Assembly: GCF_049994355.1 (NCBI RefSeq)
Contig: NZ_CP188257.1
Span: 1,240,001 to 1,304,000, forward strand
Source: Angustibacter sp049994355
Lineage (GTDB): Bacteria; Actinomycetota; Actinomycetes; Actinomycetales; Angustibacteraceae
Direction: 5' to 3'
Length of the DNA: 64,000 bases
Position numbers and translations under genes: made by a program. The notes beneath the pieces are model-generated. The model was not told the origin of the DNA and did no database searches. It saw nothing but the letters and a program-made list of their open reading frames with translations. Positions 43,400 through 52,943 of the stretch are shown in pieces. Position 1 is the stretch's first letter; every line of letters begins with the position of its first letter.

Positions 43400-44322
43400 G
43401 CGCGGCCACAACCAGTCGCGCCGGAGATGCAACTGCGGCGTCTAGGCCAGGCTCGGCGTCGTCGACGAGCGCTGCGCGCCGTCGTGTCGGGCGGTCGGGC
43501 TGGCGGCGGGCGCGGCCGTTCGTGCTGCCCTTGGTCGGGGTGCTGGTCGGCCTTTTCTTCCTGTGGCCGTACCTCGTGATGCTGCTCGATGCGTTGCGGC
43601 CCAGTGCCGACGTGCTGCAGTCGCCGGCCACCTTCCTGCCCCGGCAGTGGCAGTGGAACACGTTCGGCACGGTGTTGTCGGACACCAGGTTCCTGGCTTG
43701 GCTGCGCACCTCGGTCGTGGTGGCGACCGCCGCTACCGCCGTGGTGCTGGTCGTCTCCGTGCCAGCCGCGTACTTCACCGGTCGCGCCCGCTTCCCCGGC
43801 CGGCGCACGTTCCTGCTGGTCGTGCTGGTCACCCAGATGTTCAGCCCGACGGCACTGGTCGTCGGGCTGTATCGCGAGTTCTTCCAGCTGAACCTGGTCA
43901 ACACCTACCTGGCGATCATCCTGACAAACGCGGCGTTCAACCTGGCGTTCGCGATCTGGATCCTGCAGGCGTTCTTCGGGTCGATCCCGACCGAGGTGGA
44001 GGAGGCCGCCGAGCTGGACGGCTGCGGCCGGTTCGGGACGATGTGGCGGATCATGCTGCCGCTCACCCGACCCGGAATCGTCACCGCGGTGATCTTCACC
44101 TTCATCGCCGCGTGGAACGAGTACGTCGTCGCGCTGACCTTGATGCAGGACGACGCGAAGAAGCCGCTGACCGTTGGGATCAGCAGCTACGTGACCGGGT
44201 ACGAGCAGCACTGGGACCAGCTGTTCGCGGCGTCGCTGATCGCGGTGATCCCCGTGGTGGTGCTGTTCGCGATGATCGAGAAGCACCTGGTGGGCGGGCT
44301 GACCGCGGGGTCCGTGAAGTAG
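43396..44322 (+). CDS. Sugar ABC transporter permease (MalG-like)
   Basis: A 308-residue permease with six helices after a charged, Ser/Ala-rich N-terminus of about 38 residues. The EAA loop is EEAAELDGCGRFGTMWRIML. The GTG start overlaps the stop of the first permease. No ATPase gene follows, so the pair probably uses a shared MsiK-type ATPase from elsewhere, as in many actinobacteria. Confidence 0.92.
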   Translation: MSAATTSRAGDATAASRPGSASSTSAARRRVGRSGWRRARPFVLPLVGVLVGLFFLWPYLVMLLDALRPSADVLQSPATFLPRQWQWNTFGTVLSDTRFLAWLRTSVVVATAATAVVLVVSVPAAYFTGRARFPGRRTFLLVVLVTQMFSPTALVVGLYREFFQLNLVNTYLAIILTNAAFNLAFAIWILQAFFGSIPTEVEEAAELDGCGRFGTMWRIMLPLTRPGIVTAVIFTFIAAWNEYVVALTLMQDDAKKPLTVGISSYVTGYEQHWDQLFAASLIAVIPVVVLFAMIEKHLVGGLTAGSVK

Positions 44323-44343
44323 CTCGGGCTGGCTCGCCGCTGC

Positions 44344-45222
44344 TCAGCCGAGGTCTTCCAGCGCGTGCCGCAGATCGTCGATGGTGCGGGACAGCAGCCG
44401 GGAGACGTGCATCTGCGAGATGCCCAGCTCATCGGCGATCTCGCTCTGGGTCAGGCCGCGGAAGAAGCGCAACACCAGGATCCGCTTCTCTCGGGCCGGC
44501 AGCTGGTGCAGCAGCGGGCGCAGCGACTCGCGGTCGACCACGTCCTCCAGGGCGGTGTCGACCAGCGCGACGCTGCTGCTGACGTTGTCCAGCGGGCTCT
44601 CCAGGGGGACCGTGCTGTAGGCCTGCTGGGCCTCGAGTGCCTCGATGGCGTCCTCCTGGCCGATGCCGAGGTGCTCGGCCAGCTCGGTGACGGTGGGTGC
44701 GCGTTCCAGGGACTGGGTCAGCTCGGCTCGTGCCCGCTCCAGCTGGGTCTGTAGCTCCTGCAGCCGCCGGGGCACCCGCACCGCCCAGCCGCGGTCGCGG
44801 AAGTGCCGCTTGATCTCGCCCAGAATCGTCGGCGTGGCGAAGGTGGCGAGCTCGGCGCCGCGCTGCGGGTCGAATCGATCGACGGCGTTGATCAGCCCGA
44901 TGGTGCCGACCTGGACGAGGTCGTCCAGCGGCTCGCCGAGGTTGCGGTAGCGCTGGGCCAGGTAGCGCACCAGGGGCAGGTGCTCCTCGACGACCCGGGC
45001 GCGCAGCACGGCGCGCTGCGGGTCGTCCGGCGCGAGGGCGGCGAGCTGGGCCAGGGTCTGGCTGGGCGCCTGGCGCTGGGCAGGCGGCTGGGCGGGCGGC
45101 TGGGCGGGCGGCTGGGCGGGCGGCTGGGCGGGCGGCTGGGCATAGGACTGCGTGGGGGACTGCGCCGCTGGTTGGGGCTGCGTGGGCGGCTGAGCCGTCT
45201 GCCGTGCGCCGATCACGGTCAT
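44344..45222 (-). CDS. SigB/SigF/SigG-family alternative sigma factor
   Basis: A 292-residue stress/sporulation-type sigma factor. Region 2 is QVGTIGLINAVDRFDPQRG with TFATPTILGEIKRHFRDR, region 3 contains TVTELAEHLGI, and region 4 is LTQSEIADELGISQMHVSRLL. Residues 18-45 are a PAQP run coded by a 12-bp tandem repeat (45078-45142), outside the conserved domain. The ATG overlaps the stop of the RsbW-like gene, so sigma factor and antagonist are made together, as with usfX-sigF in mycobacteria. Confidence 0.92.
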   Translation of the reverse strand: MTVIGARQTAQPPTQPQPAAQSPTQSYAQPPAQPPAQPPAQPPAQPPAQRQAPSQTLAQLAALAPDDPQRAVLRARVVEEHLPLVRYLAQRYRNLGEPLDDLVQVGTIGLINAVDRFDPQRGAELATFATPTILGEIKRHFRDRGWAVRVPRRLQELQTQLERARAELTQSLERAPTVTELAEHLGIGQEDAIEALEAQQAYSTVPLESPLDNVSSSVALVDTALEDVVDRESLRPLLHQLPAREKRILVLRFFRGLTQSEIADELGISQMHVSRLLSRTIDDLRHALEDLG

Positions 45223-45644
45223 GTCCACTGTCCCCCGCTGGCCCGGACGACGAGGCGGATCCAGGTGCGGCAGACGCCGTCGACGTCCTCGTGCCCGGAC
45301 TCCAGTGAGTCGACCAGAGCGGAAAGTACGGCCCACGCGTACGCGGTGTGCTCGGGCAGCTCGACGTCCGGGCCAGTGACGTCCACGGTCAGTGCCCCCT
45401 CGCCGAGGGTGAAGACGCACTCGAGGTGGTCCGGCGGGGCGTCGGCCGGACGGCGGATCAGCAGGGTGCACGCCTCGTCGATGGCGATGCGCAGGTCCTC
45501 GATGCGGTCGAGCGTGAGGTCGAACCGTGCGGCCAGGCCGGCCGTCGCGGTCCGGACCACGGCCACGTAGGCGGCGCTGGCCGGGACCTCCAGCTCGACG
45601 ACGTCCGGCGAGCCAGCCGGCCCCTCGTAGGCCGATCGGGTCAT
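45219..45644 (-). CDS. RsbW-like anti-sigma factor (GHKL ATPase)
   Basis: A 141-residue HATPase_c protein: the N box is RIEDLRIAIDEACTLLIRR, and a shortened G-box region is LTVDVTGPDVELP. Such proteins bind and block the sigma factor encoded next and can phosphorylate an anti-anti-sigma factor; that partner gene is not here. The N box lacks the usual Asn after the Glu/Ala stretch, as in some mycobacterial UsfX-type proteins, so kinase activity is uncertain. The start is ATG 45644 or GTG 45653. Confidence 0.85.
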   Translation of the reverse strand: MTRSAYEGPAGSPDVVELEVPASAAYVAVVRTATAGLAARFDLTLDRIEDLRIAIDEACTLLIRRPADAPPDHLECVFTLGEGALTVDVTGPDVELPEHTAYAWAVLSALVDSLESGHEDVDGVCRTWIRLVVRASGGQWT

Positions 45645-45769
45645 CGCGGACACGTGGCCACCAGATTCGGGCCGTCTGCGGATCGGGGCGGACACTGCAC
45701 AGCACCATCCTGACGCGCCATCGGTGACCCGTCTACGCGAACCTCGAGACTCGCGCCGACCACCGCTCG

Positions 45770-46303
45770 TCAGGCCCGGTCGGCGAGGTTCTGCAGGGCA
45801 TCGCCGTCGATCCGGAAAACGGTCCACTCGTCCTGCCCGACGGCGCCCAAGGACTCGTAGAAGCCGATCGCGGGCTCGTTCCAGTCGAGCACCCACCACT
45901 CCAGCCGCGGGTACTTGCGGTCCGTGCAGATCTTCGCGAGCTCGGTCAGGAACTGCCGCCCGAGGCCCTGCCCGCGCACCTGCGGCTGGACGAACAGGTC
46001 CTCCAGCCAGATGCCGTGCCGGCTGGTCCAGGTGGAGAACGTGACGTACCAGACCGCCATGCCGACCAGTCGCTTCGAGCCGTCCTCGTCGGTGACCTCG
46101 GCGACCAGGGCGGACGCCCCTGGCGCCCCGTCGGCCGGGAACAGGGACGCCCGCAGGTGCTCCTCGGTGGACTGCACGTGGTGCAGCGACTTCTCGTACT
46201 CGGCGAGCTCCTTGATCAGCCGCAGGATGTCCAGGACGTCGGCCTCGACCGCCTCACGGATCACTGCGCGGGCGGCTTGCGGTGAGGTCTGGTCCGGCGA
46301 CAT
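45770..46303 (-). CDS. GNAT-family (diamine-acetyltransferase-like) protein
   Basis: A 177-residue acetyltransferase. It matches the spermidine/spermine acetyltransferase pattern: IREAVEADVLDILRLIKELAEYEK at the N-terminus, IWLEDLFVQPQVRGQGLGRQFL as the acetyl-CoA loop, and EWWVLDWNEPAIGFYESLGA near the end. The substrate is probably a small amine, by family only. TACGGT at 46315-46310 is 6 bases before the ATG, giving a leaderless start. Confidence 0.9.
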   Translation of the reverse strand: MSPDQTSPQAARAVIREAVEADVLDILRLIKELAEYEKSLHHVQSTEEHLRASLFPADGAPGASALVAEVTDEDGSKRLVGMAVWYVTFSTWTSRHGIWLEDLFVQPQVRGQGLGRQFLTELAKICTDRKYPRLEWWVLDWNEPAIGFYESLGAVGQDEWTVFRIDGDALQNLADRA

Positions 46304-46380
46304 GGGGTGACCGTAGCCCTAGCGGTATCTGCACTGTTCGTCGGCCATCGCCACTCATTCGGCTGCCCGCGCACGAGTGC

Positions 46381-49300
46381 TCAGCACGCGATCTGGACGA
46401 CGGTGGCCTGGCCGCGCAGCACGAGCAGGCCGCGACCGGGAACGCACTGGTCGACCGGGTCGGCGTGGACGCCGAGCGGCTCGCCGTCGTGCGCGTGCCG
46501 TGGCTGGAGCAGGACACCGGTGCGCTGCCGGTGCGCGCTGGCGACCAGCGCGCTCGACGGGCTGCGCACGCCGCTGCGGCGGACGGACCAGACCAGGCAG
46601 GGACCGCCGAGCCCCATCGCGAGCTGGTCGATCGCCGAGGCCAGTCCCGCGTGGTGCTGCAGGTCTTCTGCGTCGTCCACCAGCAGGAAGTCGGTCTCGA
46701 GCACCGAGCTGACTTGCGAGCTGACTTGCGAGCCGACTTGCGAGCCGAGCGCTCGCGCGCCATCGAGCGCCAGGATCGGCCACGGCCCCGCCAGCAGCGG
46801 GCTTTCGCCGGAGCCCACGGCGGTCACCCGCTGTCCGCGTTCGTGCAGCTGCCGGGCGATCGTGGCCAGCGTCTGGGAGCGGCCGCTGCCACCGGGCCCG
46901 TGGACGAGAACACGGCGATGCCGGTCCAGGTCGAGCCGGATCAGCCCGGCCTCGTCGCCACCGAGCCCGAGCACGACGGAGCTGTCGACCGGACCCGATC
47001 TGGTGGGCTGCGGCTCGCGCGGAGGTTCGATCAGGCGCAGCTCCACTTTGGCCGGCAGCGCCCTGAGCCGCACCGGCTGGCCGAGGGCACACTCGGGCTC
47101 CGCCTCGGCTGCGGCGTGCTCGGTCACCGTCAGCCGTCGGTGCACCTGGTCGGCGTCCCCTGGCCAGGCCAGCTGGATCACGTCTCCCGAAGGCAGGTGG
47201 ACGGCTCGGCCGGGAGGCTGGTGCAACGGGCCGGCCTGGGCAGGTAACCCGGCCAATAGCAGGTCGCTTGGGTCGGTCGGGCGCAGCAGCAGCCGCTCTC
47301 CTACCAACGACGCCAAGCGGGACAGGAGCACGCCTCGGCCGCCTGCGACGACGAGTCGCAGCCCAGCCTGCTCACCGTCGCGGACGAGCGTGAGCAGCTC
47401 ATCCAGACCTCGACCGTGGTCGACCTGTTCCAGTGCCTCGGCCAGCGCCTCCCAGCCGTCCACCACGAGCACCGTGCCCGGCGGTCGGTCCGGCCGCCCA
47501 CTCGTCTGGCGCAGCCGATCCGCCAGCACCGACACCAGCCTGCGGACGGCGAGCGGCTGGTCCCCGGACAGCACCGTGCCCAGCGCGCGACGTCCGGACT
47601 CGACCGCGGGGGCGAGCGCGCGGGTCAGTGCTCCGCCTGCGGCATCGACCACGTGCACGTGGCGCTGGTGGCTGCCGGTGTCTTCGAGCAGTCCGCGCAG
47701 CACGGTCAGCAGGGCGCTGGTGCGACCAGTGCGCGGCGCGCCGCTGATCGCCAGGTGTGAGGCGCACCGCGGGTCCCAGCGGGCGAGCTCCTGTCGGCCC
47801 TGGGCAGGGCGGTCGACCAGGCCGAGGGCCACGCCCGACGCTGCGGCAGTGCCCGGGAGGAACGACGGCGCGTCTACGAGCCCGTCGAGCGGCAGCAGGT
47901 CAGGCAGCGGTGCGAGCCACGGACTCGGCGGCGGCTGCGCAGCCACCGCGTCAGTCGCGGACCGGACGGCCCGCACCAGTTCGGCCAGCCGGTCGGTCCG
48001 GTCCTCGATGGGCACCCGTTGGCCGGCCAGCAGCACCATCGGCAGGTCCGGCCGTGACTCGCACGGCGCGCCGCCGGCGAGTGCGGCCTGGAACGCGGTC
48101 AGCGGTCCCGACCCGCTGCGCAGCAGGGCGCGCCCAGGCGAGGCGTCGGGCAGCGAAGCGGCGTCGGGTGCGTCGAGCACGTCCTCGGAGTCCACCCGGT
48201 CGCGGACCCGAAGGCAGATCCGCAGGTTCACGTTGGCCCGAATGTCGGCTGACACGATGCCGGCCGGACGTTGGGTGGCCAACATCAGGTGGACGCCGAG
48301 CGAGCGGCCGACGGCGGCGAGCCTGACCAGGCCTTCGAGGAAGTCCGGCAGCTCCTTGGCCAGCAGCCGGAACTCGTCGATGACCAGCACCAGCCTGGCC
48401 AGTCGGGCTCGCCCAGGCTCGGCGTCGGACCACCGCTGGTACTCGCCGAGGTCTGCGACGCCGACCTCGGCCAACAGGCGCTCGCGACGGGTCAGCTCGG
48501 CCTGCAGCGCGGTGAGCGCTCGCCCGGCGAGGTGCGCATCCAGGTCGGTCACCAGTCCGACGACGTGAGGCAGGCCCCAACAGCGCTGGAACGCGGCACC
48601 GCCCTTGTAGTCGACCAGCACGAAGCAGAGCTCGTCGGGGCGGTTGCCAAGGGCGAGTGACGTGACCATGGTCAGCAGCAGCTCGGACTTGCCGGCGCCG
48701 GTCGTGCCTGCGACCAGCACGTGTGGGCCGTCGCGCACCAGGTCGACCTCGGCCGCGCCATCCGCCCCGGCTCCGAGCACCACGCGAGTCGAGCGCGGTT
48801 CGTGCAGCCAGCATTCGGCCAGCCCGGACGCGGACAGGCGACGATCGTCCACCAGCTCCGGCAGTCCGATCGTCGCCGGCAGTGAGCCGGCGCCATCCGC
48901 CTCGGGCGTGGCATCGCGCAGCGGCGCGAGCGCCCTGGCCAGCTCGTCGGCCCAGGCGCCCGCGACGCCGTCGAGGTGCAGGTCGTCGATGCTGTCGCTG
49001 TCCTGACGGCGCACGGTCGCGGGGCCGCTGGCCGGCACCAGCACGTTCGCGCCGCACGAGCTCGGCAGCTGCACCGGGTGCAGGGTCAGGCAGACAAGGT
49101 GCACGCCGACGTCCGGGCCGTGTCGCAGGGTCATCGCGAGGAGGCCGGTGCTGGACGTTTGCCGCTCGTCGAGGAGCACCACCAGCCGGGGGACCGGCTG
49201 GCTGACGCCCTTGCCGGTGACCGTGGCCTGCGCCCAGCGCCGTGCGACCTCGTCCTCGAGTGCGGCCGCCCCCAACGACCGCCCATGCGGGAGCCACCTT

Positions 49301-50616
49301 GTCCACCCCCAGGCCTGGTCGTCGGACAGCACCACCAGCTGCACGGCCCGCGGAGTGCAGCGGGTGGTGAGCTGCCCGAGCAGATAGCGGGCGGCGGCAT
49401 CCACCCGGCCTGTGTCACCGGTGAGCCCGAAATGACCGACGTCGTCGAGCCTGAGCGTGAACGGCGTATCTGCCAGCCACTCCTGACCCGATCCGCCCTC
49501 AATCGCGCCCGGGGATGTGCTGACCGAGACGGCCGAACGTGCCCTGGCCGCGCCCAGGCACACCTCGAGCAGGTCGTCGTCGCCATCGCAGCGTTCCCAG
49601 AGCCGGCGCGTCGCCCTGGCGGCTGTGCTCGTCAGCTCGGCCGCATCGCCCGAGCGTCGGCGCCTGAGCTCGAGCTCGGCGGCCAGCGCCTCAGCCGTAG
49701 CGCTCGCGGCCGCCTGGTCGCGCTGGCGCCACTGCCGTCCGGACTCGCGTTCGCGGCGCCGTCGGCCGCGTCGCTCGACCACGGTGGTGGCGATCATCGC
49801 GACCGGTCCGATCAGCCCGAACGCGAGGTACGTGGGCTGACCCAGGAGCAGCGCGACGGGTACGCACAGCACGAGTGGCACCAAGGCGGCGACCCAAGGG
49901 ACGCGGGCAGGCGCTTCGTCCGGCGGCGCAGCGGGACGCACGATCCGAACCGGTTGCACGGCAGGCAGTTCGCGGGGCGCCCGACTCAGCACGATGCCGC
50001 CCCGACCGTCGGGCCGCGTGGAGGCCAGCGGCTGGTCGTCGACCCGGACCAGGAGGGTGGACGCGCCGGCGACGAGTCGCTGCCCGATCCGCAGCGTCGT
50101 CCCCGCGGCCTCCACACGCCGCGACCCGACGCGCGTGCCGTTGGTGGAGCCGAGGTCGTGCAACAGTGCGCCGTCCGGGCCGACCGTGATCGACAGGTGG
50201 CGCCGCGACATCGCCGGATCGTGCACCGTCAGCGTCACGTCGGGGCCGCGCCCGACGGAGTGCGTGCCGGGTCGTAGCGGCAGCCGCAGCCCGGCGTCCG
50301 GTCCGGCGACGACGCAGAGCCAGAGCACGCCGGCGACCCGGCCAGCGGGTTGGGCGCCGTCGTCCGTTGCCGGTCCGCGGCTCGCCGGGAGCGCGACGAG
50401 CAACGCGCCGTCCACCAGCGGAGGAAGGCCAAGCGGTTGACCGGGGCGCAGCCGCCGGCCGTCGGCGGCCAGCTCGAGCCCGGTCGGCAACTTGCAGCGG
50501 GCGAGCACCTGGTCGGCCAGGTCCGAGAGCACGGCGCCGGATGGCGCGTACAGGTCGAGGTCTACCGACGTCGCCGGATGGCAGCCGTCGATCACGGTGC
50601 AGCGCAACGGAATCAC
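46381..50616 (-). CDS. FHA-domain FtsK/SpoIIIE-type multi-ATPase (EccC-like)
   Basis: A 1411-residue membrane ATPase. Order: possible ubiquitin-like head (1-75), FHA domain (about 105-190, with VGRGPDV, SRRHLSI and GSTNGT), two membrane helices (about 240-280), then three ATPase domains. The first has an intact Walker A GTTGAGKS (637-644) and LVLVIDEF; the second and third have GAPRTGRTS and GPGGSGRSQ. This is the EccC/YukB architecture of type VII secretion plus an FHA domain, but no WXG100, EccB, EccD or MycP gene is near. GSQVGSQVSSQVSS near the C-terminus comes from a 15-bp repeat (46705-46743). It is divergent from tadA. Confidence 0.9.
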   Translation of the reverse strand: MIPLRCTVIDGCHPATSVDLDLYAPSGAVLSDLADQVLARCKLPTGLELAADGRRLRPGQPLGLPPLVDGALLVALPASRGPATDDGAQPAGRVAGVLWLCVVAGPDAGLRLPLRPGTHSVGRGPDVTLTVHDPAMSRRHLSITVGPDGALLHDLGSTNGTRVGSRRVEAAGTTLRIGQRLVAGASTLLVRVDDQPLASTRPDGRGGIVLSRAPRELPAVQPVRIVRPAAPPDEAPARVPWVAALVPLVLCVPVALLLGQPTYLAFGLIGPVAMIATTVVERRGRRRRERESGRQWRQRDQAAASATAEALAAELELRRRRSGDAAELTSTAARATRRLWERCDGDDDLLEVCLGAARARSAVSVSTSPGAIEGGSGQEWLADTPFTLRLDDVGHFGLTGDTGRVDAAARYLLGQLTTRCTPRAVQLVVLSDDQAWGWTRWLPHGRSLGAAALEDEVARRWAQATVTGKGVSQPVPRLVVLLDERQTSSTGLLAMTLRHGPDVGVHLVCLTLHPVQLPSSCGANVLVPASGPATVRRQDSDSIDDLHLDGVAGAWADELARALAPLRDATPEADGAGSLPATIGLPELVDDRRLSASGLAECWLHEPRSTRVVLGAGADGAAEVDLVRDGPHVLVAGTTGAGKSELLLTMVTSLALGNRPDELCFVLVDYKGGAAFQRCWGLPHVVGLVTDLDAHLAGRALTALQAELTRRERLLAEVGVADLGEYQRWSDAEPGRARLARLVLVIDEFRLLAKELPDFLEGLVRLAAVGRSLGVHLMLATQRPAGIVSADIRANVNLRICLRVRDRVDSEDVLDAPDAASLPDASPGRALLRSGSGPLTAFQAALAGGAPCESRPDLPMVLLAGQRVPIEDRTDRLAELVRAVRSATDAVAAQPPPSPWLAPLPDLLPLDGLVDAPSFLPGTAAASGVALGLVDRPAQGRQELARWDPRCASHLAISGAPRTGRTSALLTVLRGLLEDTGSHQRHVHVVDAAGGALTRALAPAVESGRRALGTVLSGDQPLAVRRLVSVLADRLRQTSGRPDRPPGTVLVVDGWEALAEALEQVDHGRGLDELLTLVRDGEQAGLRLVVAGGRGVLLSRLASLVGERLLLRPTDPSDLLLAGLPAQAGPLHQPPGRAVHLPSGDVIQLAWPGDADQVHRRLTVTEHAAAEAEPECALGQPVRLRALPAKVELRLIEPPREPQPTRSGPVDSSVVLGLGGDEAGLIRLDLDRHRRVLVHGPGGSGRSQTLATIARQLHERGQRVTAVGSGESPLLAGPWPILALDGARALGSQVGSQVSSQVSSVLETDFLLVDDAEDLQHHAGLASAIDQLAMGLGGPCLVWSVRRSGVRSPSSALVASAHRQRTGVLLQPRHAHDGEPLGVHADPVDQCVPGRGLLVLRGQATVVQIAC

Positions 50617-50790
50617 GCGGACCAGTCTGCCGGGTGCGTCGACCCGACCGGAGAAGTTGTCCACAGGGCCGGTCTGACGCGCCCAAGGCGCGGCCAGCGC
50701 TGAGAGCTGTTTTCCACAGATCTGCGGGGGCGGCTTCTTCCGGTATGTCCGATTGTCTAGAGTGATCCACGGACGTCGACAGGGGGGCAC

Positions 50791-52089
50791 ATGGCGGTGG
50801 AACGCACTGCGCGCGAGCGCATCGAGGACGTGGTTCGCGAGGTGGTCCGGTCTTCGAGCCTCGATCCGATGGCGGACGGCCAGGCCGTGCGGCGGCTGGT
50901 CGAGGACGCCGTGGCGGACTACGAGGAGCGGTCGCTGACCGGTGGGCTACCGGCTCTCGCCGACCGGGACGGCGTCATCGCGGCCGTATGGGCTGCCGTT
51001 GCAGGATTCGGTGCGCTGCAACGGTTCCTGGACGATCCCGGGATCGAGGAGGTCTGGGTCAACGAGCCCGGCAAGGTCTTCGTCGCCCGCGACGGAGTGC
51101 CCGAGCTGACCACCACCATGCTGACCTCGGAGGCGGTCGCGGACCTGGTCGAGCGCATGCTGGCAACGTCCGGGCGCCGGGTCGACCTGTCCTCACCGTT
51201 CGTAGACGCGAGCCTGCCGGACGGGTCGCGGCTGCACGTGGTCATCCCGGACGTCACCCGCGAGCACTGGGCGGTCAACATCCGCAAGTTCGTCGTCAAG
51301 GCGCGCCATCTGGACGAGCTGGTGCGGCTTGGCACGTTGACCCAGCACGCCGCCTCGTTCCTGTCGGCCAGCGTGCGTGCCGGGCTGAACGTTCTGGTCG
51401 CCGGAGGCACGCAGGCAGGCAAGACGACCCTGCTGAACTGCCTCGCCGGTGCGATCGACTCCCGGGAGCGCATCGTGACCTGCGAGGAGGTCTTCGAGCT
51501 GCAGCTCGCAGGGCGGGACGTCGTGGCGATGCAGTGCCGCCAGCCGAGCCTGGAGGGTACCGGTGAGATCGCGCTGCGCCGGTTGGTCAAAGAGTCCCTG
51601 CGCATGCGGCCCTCGCGGATCATCGTCGGTGAGGTCCGCCAGGAGGAGAGCCTCGACATGTTGCTGGCCCTGAACAGCGGGCTGCCGGGGATGTGCACCG
51701 TGCACGCCAACAGCGCTCGTGACGCGCTCGTCAAGATGTGCACGCTGCCGCTGCTGGCGGGCGAGAACGTCGGTGCCCGGTTCGTCGTGCCCACTGTGGC
51801 CACGGCCGTCGACCTTGTCGTGCACATCGCGATGGACTCGGACGGGCGACGGCGGGTCAGGGAGGTGGTCGCGGTTCCTGGGCGGGTCGAGGCGGACGTG
51901 GTGGAGACGGCCGACGTGTTCACCACCAAGAACGGCCGGCTGGTCCGCGCCGAGGGCTACCCACCGCACGCTGACCGGTTCGAGCGGATCGGCGTGGACC
52001 TCGCCCGGCTGCTCTCCTGTGGTGCGGACGAAGACGGCGACTACCTGAGCAGCCGGGACGTCGGATCGCTCGCGGGCGTCGGTTCGTGA
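50791..52089 (+). CDS. tadA: Tad pilus assembly ATPase TadA/CpaF
   Basis: A 432-residue secretion ATPase powering the Tad (Flp) pilus. Walker A is GGTQAGKT (205-212), Walker B SRIIVGEVR (about 275-283), His box CTVHANS (H305). The N-terminal domain (1-150) is typical of CpaF. AGGGGGG stands just before the ATG. It opens a seven-gene operon in which each gene overlaps or nearly overlaps the next. No TadZ-like localisation gene precedes it. Confidence 0.94.
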   Translation: MAVERTARERIEDVVREVVRSSSLDPMADGQAVRRLVEDAVADYEERSLTGGLPALADRDGVIAAVWAAVAGFGALQRFLDDPGIEEVWVNEPGKVFVARDGVPELTTTMLTSEAVADLVERMLATSGRRVDLSSPFVDASLPDGSRLHVVIPDVTREHWAVNIRKFVVKARHLDELVRLGTLTQHAASFLSASVRAGLNVLVAGGTQAGKTTLLNCLAGAIDSRERIVTCEEVFELQLAGRDVVAMQCRQPSLEGTGEIALRRLVKESLRMRPSRIIVGEVRQEESLDMLLALNSGLPGMCTVHANSARDALVKMCTLPLLAGENVGARFVVPTVATAVDLVVHIAMDSDGRRRVREVVAVPGRVEADVVETADVFTTKNGRLVRAEGYPPHADRFERIGVDLARLLSCGADEDGDYLSSRDVGSLAGVGS

Positions 52090-52943
52090 GCGGCCTGGCG
52101 GTAGGGCTCGTCCTCGGTACCGGTCTGTTCCTGATGTGGAGCGCCTGCTGGGTCCGGCCGGCGCGGTCGATCCGGGCTCGCCGCCGGAGCAGCTGGTCCA
52201 AAGTGGCCCAGGACGCCAGGCTCGTCGGGGTGCGGCCCCGGACGCTCGGGGCCGCCTGTCTGCTCTGCGGTGCTCTGGTGCTGGCGGTGCTTCAGGTGGT
52301 CACCGGAGTGCTGCCCGTTGCCGCCTGCTTCGGCGTGATGGCCGCCACGGCACCGCTGGCGGTGGTCCGCGGACGAGCCAGTCGGCGGCGGTCCGGGCTG
52401 CGCGAGATCTGGCCGGAGGCGGTCGACAACCTCGGGTCGGCCGTGCGCGCGGGCCTGTCCCTGCCGGAGGCGCTCAGTCAGCTGTCCGTGCGCGGACCGG
52501 CTCCACTGCGGCCTGCCTTTGCAGCGTTCGCCCAGGACTACCGGGCGAGCGGGCGGCTGCACGAAGCACTGGATGCGCTCAAGGACCGGCTGGCGGACCC
52601 GGTGGGCGACCGCGTCGTCGAGTCGCTCAGGATCGCGCGCGAGGTAGGCGGCAGCGATCTGGGGCGGCTACTGCGCACCCTGTCCGCGTTCCTACGGCAG
52701 GATGCTCGCACCCGCTCCGAGCTGGAGGCCCGCCAGGGATGGACGGTCAACGGTGCGCGGCTGGCCGTGGCCGCTCCGTGGATCGTGTTGCTCCTGCTGG
52801 CCACCCGGCCCGAGTCGATCGCCGCCTACAGCCGTCCGGCCGGCGCCGTCGTGCTCGCGGGTGGCGCCTTGGTCTCAGTGGTGTCCTACCTCGCGATGCT
52901 GCGGATCGCTCGGCTGCCTGCCGAAGAGCGGGTCCTTCAGTGA
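52086..52943 (+). CDS. tadB: Tad pilus inner-membrane platform TadB
   Basis: A 285-residue T2SSF-domain protein with hydrophobic helices at both ends and the cytoplasmic domain between (EAVDNLGSAVRAGLSLPEALSQL, then GRLHEALDALKDRLADP and ARTRSELEARQGWTVNGARL). It forms the membrane base for TadA together with TadC. The GTG start overlaps tadA, and its stop overlaps tadC by GTGA. Confidence 0.9.
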   Translation: MSGLAVGLVLGTGLFLMWSACWVRPARSIRARRRSSWSKVAQDARLVGVRPRTLGAACLLCGALVLAVLQVVTGVLPVAACFGVMAATAPLAVVRGRASRRRSGLREIWPEAVDNLGSAVRAGLSLPEALSQLSVRGPAPLRPAFAAFAQDYRASGRLHEALDALKDRLADPVGDRVVESLRIAREVGGSDLGRLLRTLSAFLRQDARTRSELEARQGWTVNGARLAVAAPWIVLLLLATRPESIAAYSRPAGAVVLAGGALVSVVSYLAMLRIARLPAEERVLQ

